Source of the DNA: Nocardioides nitrophenolicus
GTDB lineage: Bacteria > Actinomycetota > Actinomycetes > Propionibacteriales > Nocardioidaceae
Length of the DNA: 64,000 nt
Direction: 5' to 3'
Assembly: GCF_016907515.1 (NCBI RefSeq)
Contig: NZ_JAFBBY010000001.1
Span: 1,860,001-1,924,000 of the forward strand
Shown: positions 25,702-34,841 of the stretch, piece after piece
Layout: each line of letters starts with the position of its first letter
How positions within the stretch are numbered: position 1 is the first letter of the stretch
Translations under genes and position numbers: made by a program
The notes under the pieces: model-generated
Told to the model about the DNA's origin: nothing
Databases searched by the model: none
What the model saw: only the letters and a program-made list of their open reading frames with translations

Positions 25702-27927
25702 CTACCCGCGGGCCGCGAACGCCTCGGTCAGCACGCCGACGGTGGTCAGGTCGACCTCGGCGCCGACCAGCGGCGGGTCGTCGGGGCGGGAGGTCTCGAT
25801 CTCGAGGAGCCGGCCGCAGGCCGGGCAGGCGTACATCTGCGAGCGCAGGTCGCGGTGCAGCCGGATCTCGGTGCCGAGGTCGGGAGCGTCGATCGCCAGC
25901 ACGCCGGCGTACTCCTTCCAGCTCTCGGCGGCGGGCGCCAGCGCGTGCCCGCACCGGCAGACCACGACGGCGTCGTCGACCGTGCCCTCGATCCGCAGCG
26001 CGTCACCGAGCAGCGCGAGCGTCGGGCGCGGCTCGCCCGCGGCGGCGACCGGCCCCTCCTTGGCCCGTGGCCAGGCGCGGCGCAGGGCGCGCACCTCGTC
26101 ACGACGGGTCCGGGTGCGCTCCTCGTCGACCCGGCCGTCGGTGAGCACCACGCCGTAGATCTGGGTGGCGGTCTCCGCGCTGATGACCTGCTGGGCGAGG
26201 TCGGCCTGGACGTCGGCGGGGTCGCGCTCGATCGGGTCGCCCCAGCCGCCGCCGGCCTGGGGGTACCAGAAGAAGACGTCGCCGGCCTGGAGCATGAAGT
26301 CGGCGGTCTTGGCCGCGGTCTCCTCGACCGTGCCGGCCAGGACGTCCATCTCGAGCGGCACCTCGCCGCCTTCGACGTGGGACCAGAAGTCGCTCCCCCG
26401 GACGACGACCCGCGCGTTGCAGCGAGCCGGGTAGCCGCCGAAGATCCCGGACGCCGTCGGCACCTCGAAGCCGTGCCCGCCGACCGCCGCGCGCAGCCAG
26501 TGGGCGTGGTGCAGCGTCATCGCCGCCGACGCGCTCTGCCCGCCCCGCTGACGTCCGGGGCCGCCCGAATCGGGCAGCAGCCGCCGGTAGAGCCACAGCA
26601 GCGGCATGATCATCTCCTGGGCCTCGACGTTGGGCACCTGGCAGTGGCTGATGCACCGGTGTCCCTGGGGACTCAGCCCGTCGCGGTGGGCGTAGGCACC
26701 GCCGCCGGTCTGCATGGCATCGAGGACGATCCAGCCCGAGTAGTCGCCGTACTGGTCGATGCCGTTGGGGCAGAACAGGTCGGTGCCGCCGGCCGGCGAG
26801 GCCTGCGCCTCGTCGATGTACGTCGGGTGCGTGGCCATCAGCTTGGACACCGCCTCCGTCGTGGTCATCTCGGCCATCCAGATGCCGCCGAGCGGACCCT
26901 GGCTGCACGCGGCGGGCGGGAGCGAGGTCAACAGGGTGCGGTCGGGGCAGACGATCTCGATGGCCCGCAGCGCCCCGGAGTTCCACGGGATGTCGAACGC
27001 GAGCAGCGGCAGCACTCCGGCGTAGACGCCGGCCAGCAGGCCGGTGCGGGTGCAGTTGACGAAGCCGTGGGCCTCGGGATCGGTGCCGGTGAAGTCGAAG
27101 CGCAGCGCGTCGCCGGTCTTGGTCAGCTCGAGCTCGACCCGGTGCAGCGTGTTGGTGTGGCCGTCATGGTCGAGATAGGAGCGCGCCCGGAAGACGCCGT
27201 CGGGCAGCTCTCGCAGCCGCTCGCGCACCCGGGTCTCGCTCAGGTCGAGCAGGCGGTCCATCACCGACAGGACGGTGTCGAGGCCGTAGCGGGCGACCAG
27301 CTTGCCGAGCTCCGTCGTACCGACCCGGTTGGCGGCGATCAGGCCGCGCAGGTTCAGGCTGAGCGCGTCGGGCAGCCGGCTCATCCCCGTGATCATCGAC
27401 CAGACGTCGCTGCGCACCTTGCCGCCGTCGACCAGCTTGACCGGCGGGATCTGCAGCCCCTCCTGGTAGATGTCGCGGGCCTGCGGCATGAACCCGCCGT
27501 GCTCCATGCCGCCGATGTCGAGCTGGTGGCTGCACGCACCGGCCCAGGCGACCAGCCGCCCGTCGTGGAAGATCGGCTGCAGGATGCCGATGTCGGGCGC
27601 GTGGAGCGCGCCCTTGTGGGGGCTGTTGAGGACGAAGCAGTCGCCCTCGTTGATGCCCGGGTCCTCGGCGCAGTCGGCGATGACGTGCTTGACCATCTCC
27701 GACATCGACGAGGCGTGGTAGATCACCGTGCGTCCCATCGCGACCAGCTGGCCGTCGGCCCGGTAGAGACCGACGTTGAAGTCGTCGGCCTCGCTGACGA
27801 TGGGCGAGCCGGAGACCGCCTTGAGGGCGACGGCCTGCTCGGTGTTGATGGACTCCAGGCGGTGCCGGATGACCTCGAAGGTGATCGGGTCGACCTCGGT
27901 CGGGTCGGTCTGCTGCGGGGCGCTCAT
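25702..27927 (-). CDS. Acetone-carboxylase-like alpha subunit (HyuB family) with fused gamma-like zinc domain
   Basis: A 741-aa protein. Residues 1 to about 600 are hydantoinase-B/acetone carboxylase alpha type (DPITFEVIRHRLESI at the N-terminus, GDCFVLNSPHKGALHAPDIG, HQLDIGGMEHGG). The last about 90 residues resemble the small gamma subunit of acetone carboxylase: CRCGHALAPAAESWKEYA, then MYACPACGRLLEIE, four cysteines that could bind zinc. The ATG overlaps the stop of the beta-like gene (ATGA). Carboxylation of a ketone or aryl ketone is more likely than hydantoin hydrolysis because of the gamma domain, but this is inferred. Confidence 0.88.
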   Translation of the reverse strand: MSAPQQTDPTEVDPITFEVIRHRLESINTEQAVALKAVSGSPIVSEADDFNVGLYRADGQLVAMGRTVIYHASSMSEMVKHVIADCAEDPGINEGDCFVLNSPHKGALHAPDIGILQPIFHDGRLVAWAGACSHQLDIGGMEHGGFMPQARDIYQEGLQIPPVKLVDGGKVRSDVWSMITGMSRLPDALSLNLRGLIAANRVGTTELGKLVARYGLDTVLSVMDRLLDLSETRVRERLRELPDGVFRARSYLDHDGHTNTLHRVELELTKTGDALRFDFTGTDPEAHGFVNCTRTGLLAGVYAGVLPLLAFDIPWNSGALRAIEIVCPDRTLLTSLPPAACSQGPLGGIWMAEMTTTEAVSKLMATHPTYIDEAQASPAGGTDLFCPNGIDQYGDYSGWIVLDAMQTGGGAYAHRDGLSPQGHRCISHCQVPNVEAQEMIMPLLWLYRRLLPDSGGPGRQRGGQSASAAMTLHHAHWLRAAVGGHGFEVPTASGIFGGYPARCNARVVVRGSDFWSHVEGGEVPLEMDVLAGTVEETAAKTADFMLQAGDVFFWYPQAGGGWGDPIERDPADVQADLAQQVISAETATQIYGVVLTDGRVDEERTRTRRDEVRALRRAWPRAKEGPVAAAGEPRPTLALLGDALRIEGTVDDAVVVCRCGHALAPAAESWKEYAGVLAIDAPDLGTEIRLHRDLRSQMYACPACGRLLEIETSRPDDPPLVGAEVDLTTVGVLTEAFAARG

Positions 27928-30032
27928 CGGACAGCCTCCTCGGCGCTCGGGTCGGTGGGGATGTGGATCGAGAGGTCGCCGGAGGCGTGCATGAGGAAGG
28001 ACTGGCCGGGACCGACCACGGCGGTGGTGCCGGGGTACTCGACGATCGCGGGCCCGACGATCTCCTCGTCGAGCGGCACCTGGCCGGCCAGGTAGATCGG
28101 GGTGGACACCGTGCCACCGGCCTCGAAGAAGTAGACCTCGCGGGTCTTGACCGCGTCCGCGCTCTCCCAGGCGGGCCGGCGCCACGCGACGGCCGGGGTC
28201 GGGATCATCCCGTCGACCCGGACCGTCGTCACCTCGACGCCGGAGCCCTTGAGCGCGGTGCCCGCGCCGTAGATGCCCTCGTACTGCGCCTGGAAGCGCT
28301 CGACCAGCGCGTCGAGGCCCTCGGGCGTGAACTCGCCGGCGCCGATCGGCACGTAGAGCTCGTGGACCTGGAGCCGGAAGCGCATCCCGACGTACCGGGT
28401 GATCTCGACGTCGTCGCCGAGCGCCGCCCGGGCCCGGCCCTCGAGCAGGCCGACGGCCTCGCCGAGCAGGCCGGGCTCGACATGGTCGGCGAGGTGCTCG
28501 AAGCCGGCCGGGGTGTGCCGGCCGAAGGCGGCCGAGAAGGAGCGGCGGCGGTCGGCCAGCGCGCAGCCGAGCGCGGAGTGCGCCGTCGCCGTGCTCGGCA
28601 CGACGACGTGCCCGATGCCGGCGGTCGCGGCGAAGCGGTAGGCGTGGACCGGGCCCGCTCCGCCGAAGGCGAAGAGCGCGAACTCACGCGGGTCGTAGCC
28701 GGCCCGCAGCGTGGTGCTGCGCAGCACGTCGGCCATCTGGTTGTCGGCGACCTCGCGGATGCCGGCCGCGGCCTCGAGCACGCCGAGGCCGAGCGGGCGC
28801 GCGACGTGCTCCTCGATCGCCTGCTCGGCGAGCGCCCGGTCGAGCGGCATCCGGCCGCCGAGGAAGTAGTCGGGGTCGATGACGCCGAGCACGACGTCGG
28901 CGTCGGTGACGGTCGGCAGCGTGCCGCCGCGGCGGTAGCAGGCCGGTCCGGGCTGCGCGCCCGCGCTCTCGGGGCCCACACTGAGGTGGCCGTCGCGGAC
29001 CCGGGCGATGGAGCCGCCACCGGCGCCGATCGCCTCGACCCGGATGCTGGTCAGCGCCACGTGGTAGCGGCCGACCGAGCGGCTCGCCTCGAGCACCGGC
29101 TCGCCGTCGAGCACCATGCCGACGTCGAAGCTGGTGCCGCCCATGTCGGTGGTGACGACCTTGTCCAGTCCCATCCGGCGAGCCAGCTTCGCCGAGGCGA
29201 GCACCCCGCCGGCCGGGCCGGAGGTGAGCAGTCCGGCGGAGCGCTCGGCCGCCTCGGCGGCGGTCAGCACGCCGCCCGCGGAGTCCAGGATGGTCGCGGT
29301 GTCGGGCAGGCCGGCGGCCTGGACGGCCTCGTCGAGCCGGGAGACGTAGTCGTGGATGACCGGGCCCAGGTAGGCGTTGATCGCCGTGGTCGAGGTCCGC
29401 TCGTACTCCCCCAGCACCGGGATCAGCTCGGAGGAGAGCGTGACATATGCCTGGGGCGCCTCCTCCCGGATGAGCTCGCGGACCCGCTGCTCGTGGCTGT
29501 CGTTGCGGAAGGACCAGAGCAGGCTCACCGCGAAGGCGGTGACGCCCGCGTCGGCGTACGCCCGGATGGTGGCGCGGGTCCGCTCCTCGTCGAGCGGCAC
29601 GATCACCGTGCCGGTGTAGTCGACCCGCTCGTTGACCTCGCCGACCCGGTCGGGCTCGATGATCGGCGCCGGGAGCGAGCGTCGCGAGTAGTGCGAGCCC
29701 TCCGCGACGGTGAGGCCGGTCCAGCTCGCCATCGATCGCTGCAGGCGCAGGATGTCCGCGAAGCCACGCGTGGTCAGCAGGGCCGTCGGCGCGCCCTGGC
29801 GCTCGATGAAGGCGTTGGTGGCGGCCGTCGTCCCGTGGGCGAAGTAGCCGACCTGCTTCAGCAGGCCGGCGAGGTCTGCGTCGGGCGCGGCCACCGCGAG
29901 CGCGTCGAGCACGCCCCTCGTGCGGTCGTCGGGGGTGGTCGGGGCCTTCTGCACGTGCAGTGACCCGTCCGACCCGATCAGCACCGCGTCGGTGAACGTG
30001 CCACCCACGTCGGTTCCAGCTCGGTAGTCCAC
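27924..30032 (-). CDS. Acetone-carboxylase-like beta subunit (HyuA family)
   Basis: A 702-aa ATP-dependent subunit of the hydantoinase-A/oxoprolinase/acetone carboxylase beta family. The N-terminal ATPase fold is clear (GTDVGGTFTDAVLI), followed by DMGGTSFDVG near residue 285 and a later FAFGGAGPVHAYR. It is the first gene of the operon that runs to 20545, and its stop overlaps the alpha-gamma gene. ATP-driven activation of the substrate for carboxylation is the family mechanism. Confidence 0.92.
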   Translation of the reverse strand: MDYRAGTDVGGTFTDAVLIGSDGSLHVQKAPTTPDDRTRGVLDALAVAAPDADLAGLLKQVGYFAHGTTAATNAFIERQGAPTALLTTRGFADILRLQRSMASWTGLTVAEGSHYSRRSLPAPIIEPDRVGEVNERVDYTGTVIVPLDEERTRATIRAYADAGVTAFAVSLLWSFRNDSHEQRVRELIREEAPQAYVTLSSELIPVLGEYERTSTTAINAYLGPVIHDYVSRLDEAVQAAGLPDTATILDSAGGVLTAAEAAERSAGLLTSGPAGGVLASAKLARRMGLDKVVTTDMGGTSFDVGMVLDGEPVLEASRSVGRYHVALTSIRVEAIGAGGGSIARVRDGHLSVGPESAGAQPGPACYRRGGTLPTVTDADVVLGVIDPDYFLGGRMPLDRALAEQAIEEHVARPLGLGVLEAAAGIREVADNQMADVLRSTTLRAGYDPREFALFAFGGAGPVHAYRFAATAGIGHVVVPSTATAHSALGCALADRRRSFSAAFGRHTPAGFEHLADHVEPGLLGEAVGLLEGRARAALGDDVEITRYVGMRFRLQVHELYVPIGAGEFTPEGLDALVERFQAQYEGIYGAGTALKGSGVEVTTVRVDGMIPTPAVAWRRPAWESADAVKTREVYFFEAGGTVSTPIYLAGQVPLDEEIVGPAIVEYPGTTAVVGPGQSFLMHASGDLSIHIPTDPSAEEAVR

Positions 30033-30203
30033 GATCTCTCCTCATCCCCGTGCGCGCTGTGTCGCCCGGTCGCGCCGCCGCCGCCCTCTGTGGCGCCGGT
30101 CACGTTGTGCGGTGGATGGTGCCGATCGCTTGCCGCGCGCTCCAAGCGCGGGTGCCGCGTCGTGGAACCGACTCTCGGGACCGTGTCCTGAGCGCTCAAA
30201 GAC

Positions 30204-30220
30204 GTTCCGTGACGCGGAAC
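30204..30220. promoter_or_regulatory. IclR-type operator between carboxylase operon and aldolase gene
   Basis: GTTCCG-TGACG-CGGAAC, perfect 6-bp arms with 5-bp spacer, in the 230-bp divergent gap (30033-30262). It is the same type as 16473-16487 and the likely site of the IclR regulator at 21404. Nothing else in the gap stands out. Confidence 0.65.
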
Positions 30221-30262
30221 CCACTGGCGCGATGTGCTCGAAGGTGATGGTGCGATGTCGTC

Positions 30263-30958
30263 GTGAGCACCGCAGCACTGCGCGAGGAGGTCGCCCTCGC
30301 CAGCCGGGTCCTCGGCCGCGAGGTCGGCGACGACTACGTCTGGGGACACGCGTCGCTGCGCGACCCCGACGGCCGCGGCGTGTGGATGAAGCGCAACGGC
30401 ATCGGTCTCTCCGAGCTGAGCGCCGACGACGTCCTGCTCGTCGGCTGGGACGGCGCGGTGCTCGTGGGCGAGGGCCCACGCCACGTGGAGTACCCGATCC
30501 ACACCGAGGTGCTGGCCGCGCGACCCGACCTCGACGCCGTGGCTCACGTGCATCCACGGGCGGCGGTCGCCTTCGCCACGCTGGGTGTCGACCTGCTGCC
30601 GCTCTCGCACGCCGCGACGCTGTTCGCGGGCCGGCCCGTCGGTCGCTTCGACCGCACCGGCGACCTCATCGACTCCGCCGAGCTGGGGGCCGCGGTCGCC
30701 GCAGCCGTGGCCGGCGCCGAGGCCTGTCTGCTCGTCAACCACGGCGTCGTCACGGTGGGCGCCTCCCTCGCGGACGCGGTGCTCCGCGCGGTCGTCCTCG
30801 AGGAGGCCTGCCGACTGCAGCTCGCGGTCCTGGCCGCCGCGGGCGGGCGCGCCCCGGTCTGCTCGGACGCGGCCGAGGCCCGTGCCAAGCGGGACCGGGT
30901 CTGGGGACCGGCCAACCGGGAGCACGCCTGGCAGTACCTGCTGCGCCGGCACGGCTGA
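30263..30958 (+). CDS. Class II aldolase/adducin family protein
   Basis: A 231-aa zinc-dependent aldolase-fold protein. Zinc ligands are visible as HVHPRA near residue 95 and VNHGVVTVG near 157; the acidic residue EYPIHTEV precedes them. It could cleave a hydroxy-oxo acid made by the ring-cleavage pathway or decarboxylate a related acid. GTG start. It is divergent from the carboxylase operon and convergent with the SDR gene, 1 bp apart. Confidence 0.88.
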   Translation: MSTAALREEVALASRVLGREVGDDYVWGHASLRDPDGRGVWMKRNGIGLSELSADDVLLVGWDGAVLVGEGPRHVEYPIHTEVLAARPDLDAVAHVHPRAAVAFATLGVDLLPLSHAATLFAGRPVGRFDRTGDLIDSAELGAAVAAAVAGAEACLLVNHGVVTVGASLADAVLRAVVLEEACRLQLAVLAAAGGRAPVCSDAAEARAKRDRVWGPANREHAWQYLLRRHG

Positions 30959-30959
30959 G

Positions 30960-31691
30960 TCAGTGCAGGTCCGCGCCCGGCCCGTCGTACGCCGTCTCGC
31001 CTCCGTCGACGTGCACCACCGTGCCGGTGACGAACGCGGCGCGCGCCGAGAGCAGGAAGGCGATCGGCTCGGCCACCTCCTCGGGCCGCCCCACCCGGCC
31101 CAGCGCGGTGAGCCGCCCGACCATCGCGACGAACTCGTCGGCCGGGACGCCCGGCGGGGCGTCACCGCGCAGCATCGGGGTGTCCACCGGCCCGGGGCTC
31201 ACGCAGTTGACCCGGATCCCCCGACCGGCGAGCTCACGCGCGCAGACCAGGCTCCACCGCACCAGCGCCGCCTTGGAGGCGGCGTAGGCGCCCATCCCCG
31301 GATAGCTGCGGTGCGCCGTGGACGACGCGACCGTCACCACCGAGGCGTCCGGCCCCAGGAGTGGAAGCAGCGCCGTGACCAGGTTGCTCGCGCCCACGAC
31401 GTTGACCGCGAGGAGCCGCTGCCAGGCCTCGGCGTCGACCTCGCCGACGCGCTGCATGTGGGCGGCGCCGGCGGTGAGCACCAGCCCGTCGAGCCCACCC
31501 CAGCACGCCCGTACGACGTCCGCCAGCCGCGCGCAGGACCACTCGTCGGTCACGTCCACCTCGGCGTCGGTGCCGGCGGACCGGTCGGCGACGAGCACCT
31601 CGGCCCCCTCCCGCCGGGCAACCGCCACCACGCCGGCGCCGATCCCCGACGCACCGCCCACCACCAGCACCCGCCTGCCCTCGAGCTCCAT
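30960..31691 (-). CDS. Short-chain dehydrogenase/reductase
   Basis: A 243-aa Rossmann-fold oxidoreductase. Cofactor loop VVGGASGIGAG near residues 10-20, catalytic Ser in SSTAHRSYPG and YxxxK as YAASK. The substrate is unknown; the setting suggests an alcohol or ketone of the aromatic pathway. I chose ATG 31691 (MELEGRR), where the Rossmann strand begins; the frame continues upstream to 31742 without support. Confidence 0.9.
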   Translation of the reverse strand: MELEGRRVLVVGGASGIGAGVVAVARREGAEVLVADRSAGTDAEVDVTDEWSCARLADVVRACWGGLDGLVLTAGAAHMQRVGEVDAEAWQRLLAVNVVGASNLVTALLPLLGPDASVVTVASSTAHRSYPGMGAYAASKAALVRWSLVCARELAGRGIRVNCVSPGPVDTPMLRGDAPPGVPADEFVAMVGRLTALGRVGRPEEVAEPIAFLLSARAAFVTGTVVHVDGGETAYDGPGADLH

Positions 31692-31802
31692 GACCCCACC
31701 GTCCGTGGCCGCCGCACCCTCCCGCCAGCCGCGGTTCCGCACGGCGGTCCTGCCCTGCGGAAGCGGGACCCCGCGGCCACCGAGCGACTGAGAGCATCAG
31801 GC

Positions 31803-33206
31803 ATGCCGTCCACCACCACGACCGAGGGGACCCGCGCTCAGTTCACGACCCTCGCGGCGATCACGGTGATCACCGGCATCGTGAGCAGCCTGGGCGCGCC
31901 GCTGGTTCCGACGATCGCGGTCGAGCAGCACGTGTCGCTGGCGACCGCGCAGTGGATGCTCACCGCCACCCTGCTCGCCGGCGCGGTCGTGACCCCCGTC
32001 CTCGGCCGACTGGCCACCGGCCGGCTGCGCCGCCCCGTGCTGCTGGCCGGCCTGGGCACCGTGCTGGGCGGCACCCTGCTGACCGCCCTCCCCCTCGGGA
32101 TCGGCACCATGATCGCGGGCCGCGCCCTGCAGGGGGTCGGGATGGCGCTGGCGCCGCTCGCGTTCGCGGTGGCCCGTGAGCTGTGGTCCGGCCAGGAGCT
32201 GCTCGCGAAGCTGGCCGCCCTCTCCGTGGCGTCGGTCAGCAGCGCGGGCCTCGGCTACCCGGCGTCCTCGCTGGTCGCCGAGCACCTCGGCATCACCGGC
32301 GCCTACCTCTTCGGCGCCCTCCTCGTCGCCGGTACGACGGCCCTCGCGCTGCGCCACCTGCCCGCCTCCGCCGACGGCGCGCCGCAACCTGTCGACGTGA
32401 CCGGTGCGGTGCTGCTGTGCACCGGCACCCTCGGCTTCCTGCTCGCCGTCAGCCAGGGCGAGCGCTGGGGCTGGGCGCAGCCGCGGACCCTGGGCGCCGG
32501 CCTCGGCGGCCTGGCCCTGCTGGCCGCCTGGATCGCCTGGAGCATGCGTGCGCCACGGCGCGACCGCCCGGTGCTGGTCGACCTGCGACTCGCCCTGCGC
32601 CCCGGCGTACGTGCTCCGAACCTGGTGACCGTCGCCATCGGGGTCAGCCTCTACGGGCTGTTCTCCCTGGTCGTCGTCCTGGTCCAGGCCGACGGGAGCC
32701 GCGGCTTCGGCCTGAACGCCGGGCTCGCGGTGAGCGGGCTGGTCCTGGTGCCCTACGCACTCGCCGGCATCGTCTCCAACCGGCTGGCCCTGCGCACCGC
32801 ACGCCGGTTCGGACCCCGTCCGCTGCTGCCGACCGGCTGCCTGGTCTTCGGCTCGGGCCTGCTGCTGCTCACCTGTTGGCACGACGCGTTGTGGCAGGCG
32901 TTCCTGGCGATGGCCGTGTGTGGGCTGGGCGGCGGCTTCACCTTCTCCTCGATGGCCGTCCTGATCGTCCCCCATGTCGCCGCGGAGGAGACCGGCAGCG
33001 CACTGGCGTTCAACCAGCTGCTGCGCTATCTCGGCTTCTCGATGGGCTCGGCGCTGACCGTGGCCCTGCTGGAGGGCTTCGGCGGCGATGCGGCGGCATT
33101 CCGGGCGACCGCGCTCAGCATGGCCGGGATCTGCCTCGTCGCGGCCGCGCTGGCCTACCGCCCGCGCAGGGTGACCGACGGCGCGACGCCGTACCGCTCG
33201 CGATAG
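31803..33206 (+). CDS. MFS transporter (drug:H+ antiporter type)
   Basis: A 467-aa integral membrane protein with about 14 hydrophobic helices. Conserved MFS elements include LGRLATGRLRRPVLLAG after helix 2 and GRALQGVGMALAPLAFA in helix 4 region. It may take up or export an aromatic compound of this neighbourhood; the direction is not known. Its 3' end overlaps the convergent AraC gene by 52 bp. Confidence 0.88.
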   Translation: MPSTTTTEGTRAQFTTLAAITVITGIVSSLGAPLVPTIAVEQHVSLATAQWMLTATLLAGAVVTPVLGRLATGRLRRPVLLAGLGTVLGGTLLTALPLGIGTMIAGRALQGVGMALAPLAFAVARELWSGQELLAKLAALSVASVSSAGLGYPASSLVAEHLGITGAYLFGALLVAGTTALALRHLPASADGAPQPVDVTGAVLLCTGTLGFLLAVSQGERWGWAQPRTLGAGLGGLALLAAWIAWSMRAPRRDRPVLVDLRLALRPGVRAPNLVTVAIGVSLYGLFSLVVVLVQADGSRGFGLNAGLAVSGLVLVPYALAGIVSNRLALRTARRFGPRPLLPTGCLVFGSGLLLLTCWHDALWQAFLAMAVCGLGGGFTFSSMAVLIVPHVAAEETGSALAFNQLLRYLGFSMGSALTVALLEGFGGDAAAFRATALSMAGICLVAAALAYRPRRVTDGATPYRSR

Positions 33207-34084
33207 GAGGCCGCGAACCGGCCGAGGTGGGCGAAGCCCCAGCGCATCGCGACCTCGGACACGCTGTCGACGCCACCGGCGAGCAGGTCGGCGTGGACCC
33301 GCTCGAGCCGGATGGAGAGCAGCTGCTGGGTGGGGGTGCGGCCCAGGTAACGCTGGAAGCCCTGCTGCAGCCGGCGGATCCCGACGCCGGACGCGGCGGC
33401 CAGCTCGGCGGCGGTCCAGTCGCGGGCCGGGTCGGCCTCCATCGCCTCGACGACGCGGGAGACGATCCGCGGCCGGATCGTGCCGCAGCCCGGCTCCTCG
33501 GGGAAGCAGGCGGCGACGAACGCGGCGGTGAGGGTGCCGGCGAGGCGGCGGCCCACCCGCTCGTCGCGGGCGAGGGCGGGATTGCGCAGGGCCTCGGTGC
33601 CGATCGAGCCGAGCAGGCCGATCCAGGCGCGGCCGCCGTCGGTGCGCAGGTCGACCTGGGCGGGCAGCCGGTCGGTGGTGAGGCCGACGAGCGCGGTGAC
33701 CTCCTCGGCGAGATAGGCGCGCTCGACCCGCATCCCGACGATCGAGCAGTCAGCCGACCAGCGGGTCATCCGGGTCTGCTCGTCGGGCGGGCAGACCGTC
33801 GCCTGCCCGTCGAGGGAGAGCACGTGGTGGCCGCCGACGTTGGCCTCCAGCACGCCGCTGCGCGGCACGTTGACCGCCCACGCGCCGGGGTGGTCGGACT
33901 CGACGGCGACCTCCGAGCCCCAGCCGATCCGGGCCAGCCGCACCGGGCCGAGGTCGACCGCGCGCAGGTCGGCCGGTCCGGCCGGACGCCGCTTGATCGC
34001 CAGGTCGTGGGGGAAGTAGGCCCGCGCGACGGCCTCGGAGAAGTCGTCGAGCTCGTGGGACGACGCCGTCAGCGTTCCCGTCAC
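33155..34084 (-). CDS. AraC family regulator of the HpaB-type hydroxylase pair
   Basis: A 309-aa regulator with an AraC-binding-like N-terminal domain (YFPHDLAIKRR, DLGPVRLARIGWG) and C-terminal HTH (LAAASGVGIRRLQQGFQRYLG, VAMRWGFAHLGRFAASYRERYG). It is a paralogue of the regulator at 36686. I chose GTG 34084 because AGAAGGGGG lies just upstream; ATG 34114 is possible but has no ribosome-binding site. It is divergent from the flavin reductase gene, and the CTGTCCGGAA dyad lies between them. Confidence 0.88.
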   Translation of the reverse strand: MTGTLTASSHELDDFSEAVARAYFPHDLAIKRRPAGPADLRAVDLGPVRLARIGWGSEVAVESDHPGAWAVNVPRSGVLEANVGGHHVLSLDGQATVCPPDEQTRMTRWSADCSIVGMRVERAYLAEEVTALVGLTTDRLPAQVDLRTDGGRAWIGLLGSIGTEALRNPALARDERVGRRLAGTLTAAFVAACFPEEPGCGTIRPRIVSRVVEAMEADPARDWTAAELAAASGVGIRRLQQGFQRYLGRTPTQQLLSIRLERVHADLLAGGVDSVSEVAMRWGFAHLGRFAASYRERYGVAPSVTLRGR

Positions 34085-34132
34085 GCCACTCACCCCCTTC
34101 TCGGTGACGCCCATCACACTACCGGCGCGACG

Positions 34133-34179
34133 CTGTCCGGAAAACGCACTCGATCCACCCCGCTGCGCATTCCGGACAG
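34133..34179. promoter_or_regulatory. Inverted-repeat operator in front of the flavin reductase/HpaB genes
   Basis: CTGTCCGGAA (34133-34142) and TTCCGGACAG (34170-34179), perfect 10-bp arms separated by 27 bp, with partial extension by CGC/GCG. It sits in the 201-bp divergent gap and is the likely AraC binding region. Confidence 0.65.
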
Positions 34180-34285
34180 TCGGTGCGCGGAGCGGATCGC
34201 CGCGGCTCCCGCACCGGCCTAGCGTCCCCGTCCACCACCCGACCCGACCCCGGCACCGACGGGGTCGCGACGACGAGGAGGAGCC

Positions 34286-34831
34286 ATGGACCCGCGCACG
34301 CTGCGCTCGACCTTCGGTCGCTTCGCGACCGGCGTCACCGTCATCACCTGCCGCACCCCCGACGGCGCCCACCACGGCGCGACCGTCACCGCCTTCACGC
34401 CGATCTCCCTGGACCCGCCGCTGGTCCAGGTCGCGCTGACCCGCACGTCGAAGGCGGCGGCGTACCTGGACGGTGCGTCCTTCGCCGTCAACGTGCTCGC
34501 AGCCGACCAGGTCGACGTGGCGATGCACTTCGCGGGCCGTCCGAGCGCGGACCCGCTGCCCTGGTGCGACGGCACGGTCGCCCCCTCCCTGCGCGGCACG
34601 GCGGCCACCCTCACCTGCCGCGCGCACCGCACCGACGACGGCGGCGACCACCTGCTGTTCCTCGGCGAGGTGGTCGACGTGGTCAGCACCGACCGGCGTC
34701 CGCTGCTCTTCCATGACAGCGCCTTCCACCAGATCGGCCGCCGTTCGTCCGACGTCGTCTGGCTCGGCTGCCAGGACGACCCCCACACCAGCTGGTTCGG
34801 CGCGCTCGTGCCGGCCGACACCCACTACTGA
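34286..34831 (+). CDS. Flavin reductase, small component of two-component monooxygenase
   Basis: A 181-aa flavin reductase of the HpaC/ActVB type ([21 protein letters not shown] at the N-terminus, [20 protein letters not shown]). It supplies reduced flavin to the hydroxylase encoded 10 bp downstream. ATG after GAGGAGG. Confidence 0.92.
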   Translation: MDPRTLRSTFGRFATGVTVITCRTPDGAHHGATVTAFTPISLDPPLVQVALTRTSKAAAYLDGASFAVNVLAADQVDVAMHFAGRPSADPLPWCDGTVAPSLRGTAATLTCRAHRTDDGGDHLLFLGEVVDVVSTDRRPLLFHDSAFHQIGRRSSDVVWLGCQDDPHTSWFGALVPADTHY

Positions 34832-34841
34832 GGAGATTCCG

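Noticed and set aside
31743..31802. Ribosomal or transfer RNA gene in short gaps
   Set aside because: I looked for cloverleaf-like pairing and rRNA-like low-GC stretches in the gaps and saw none.
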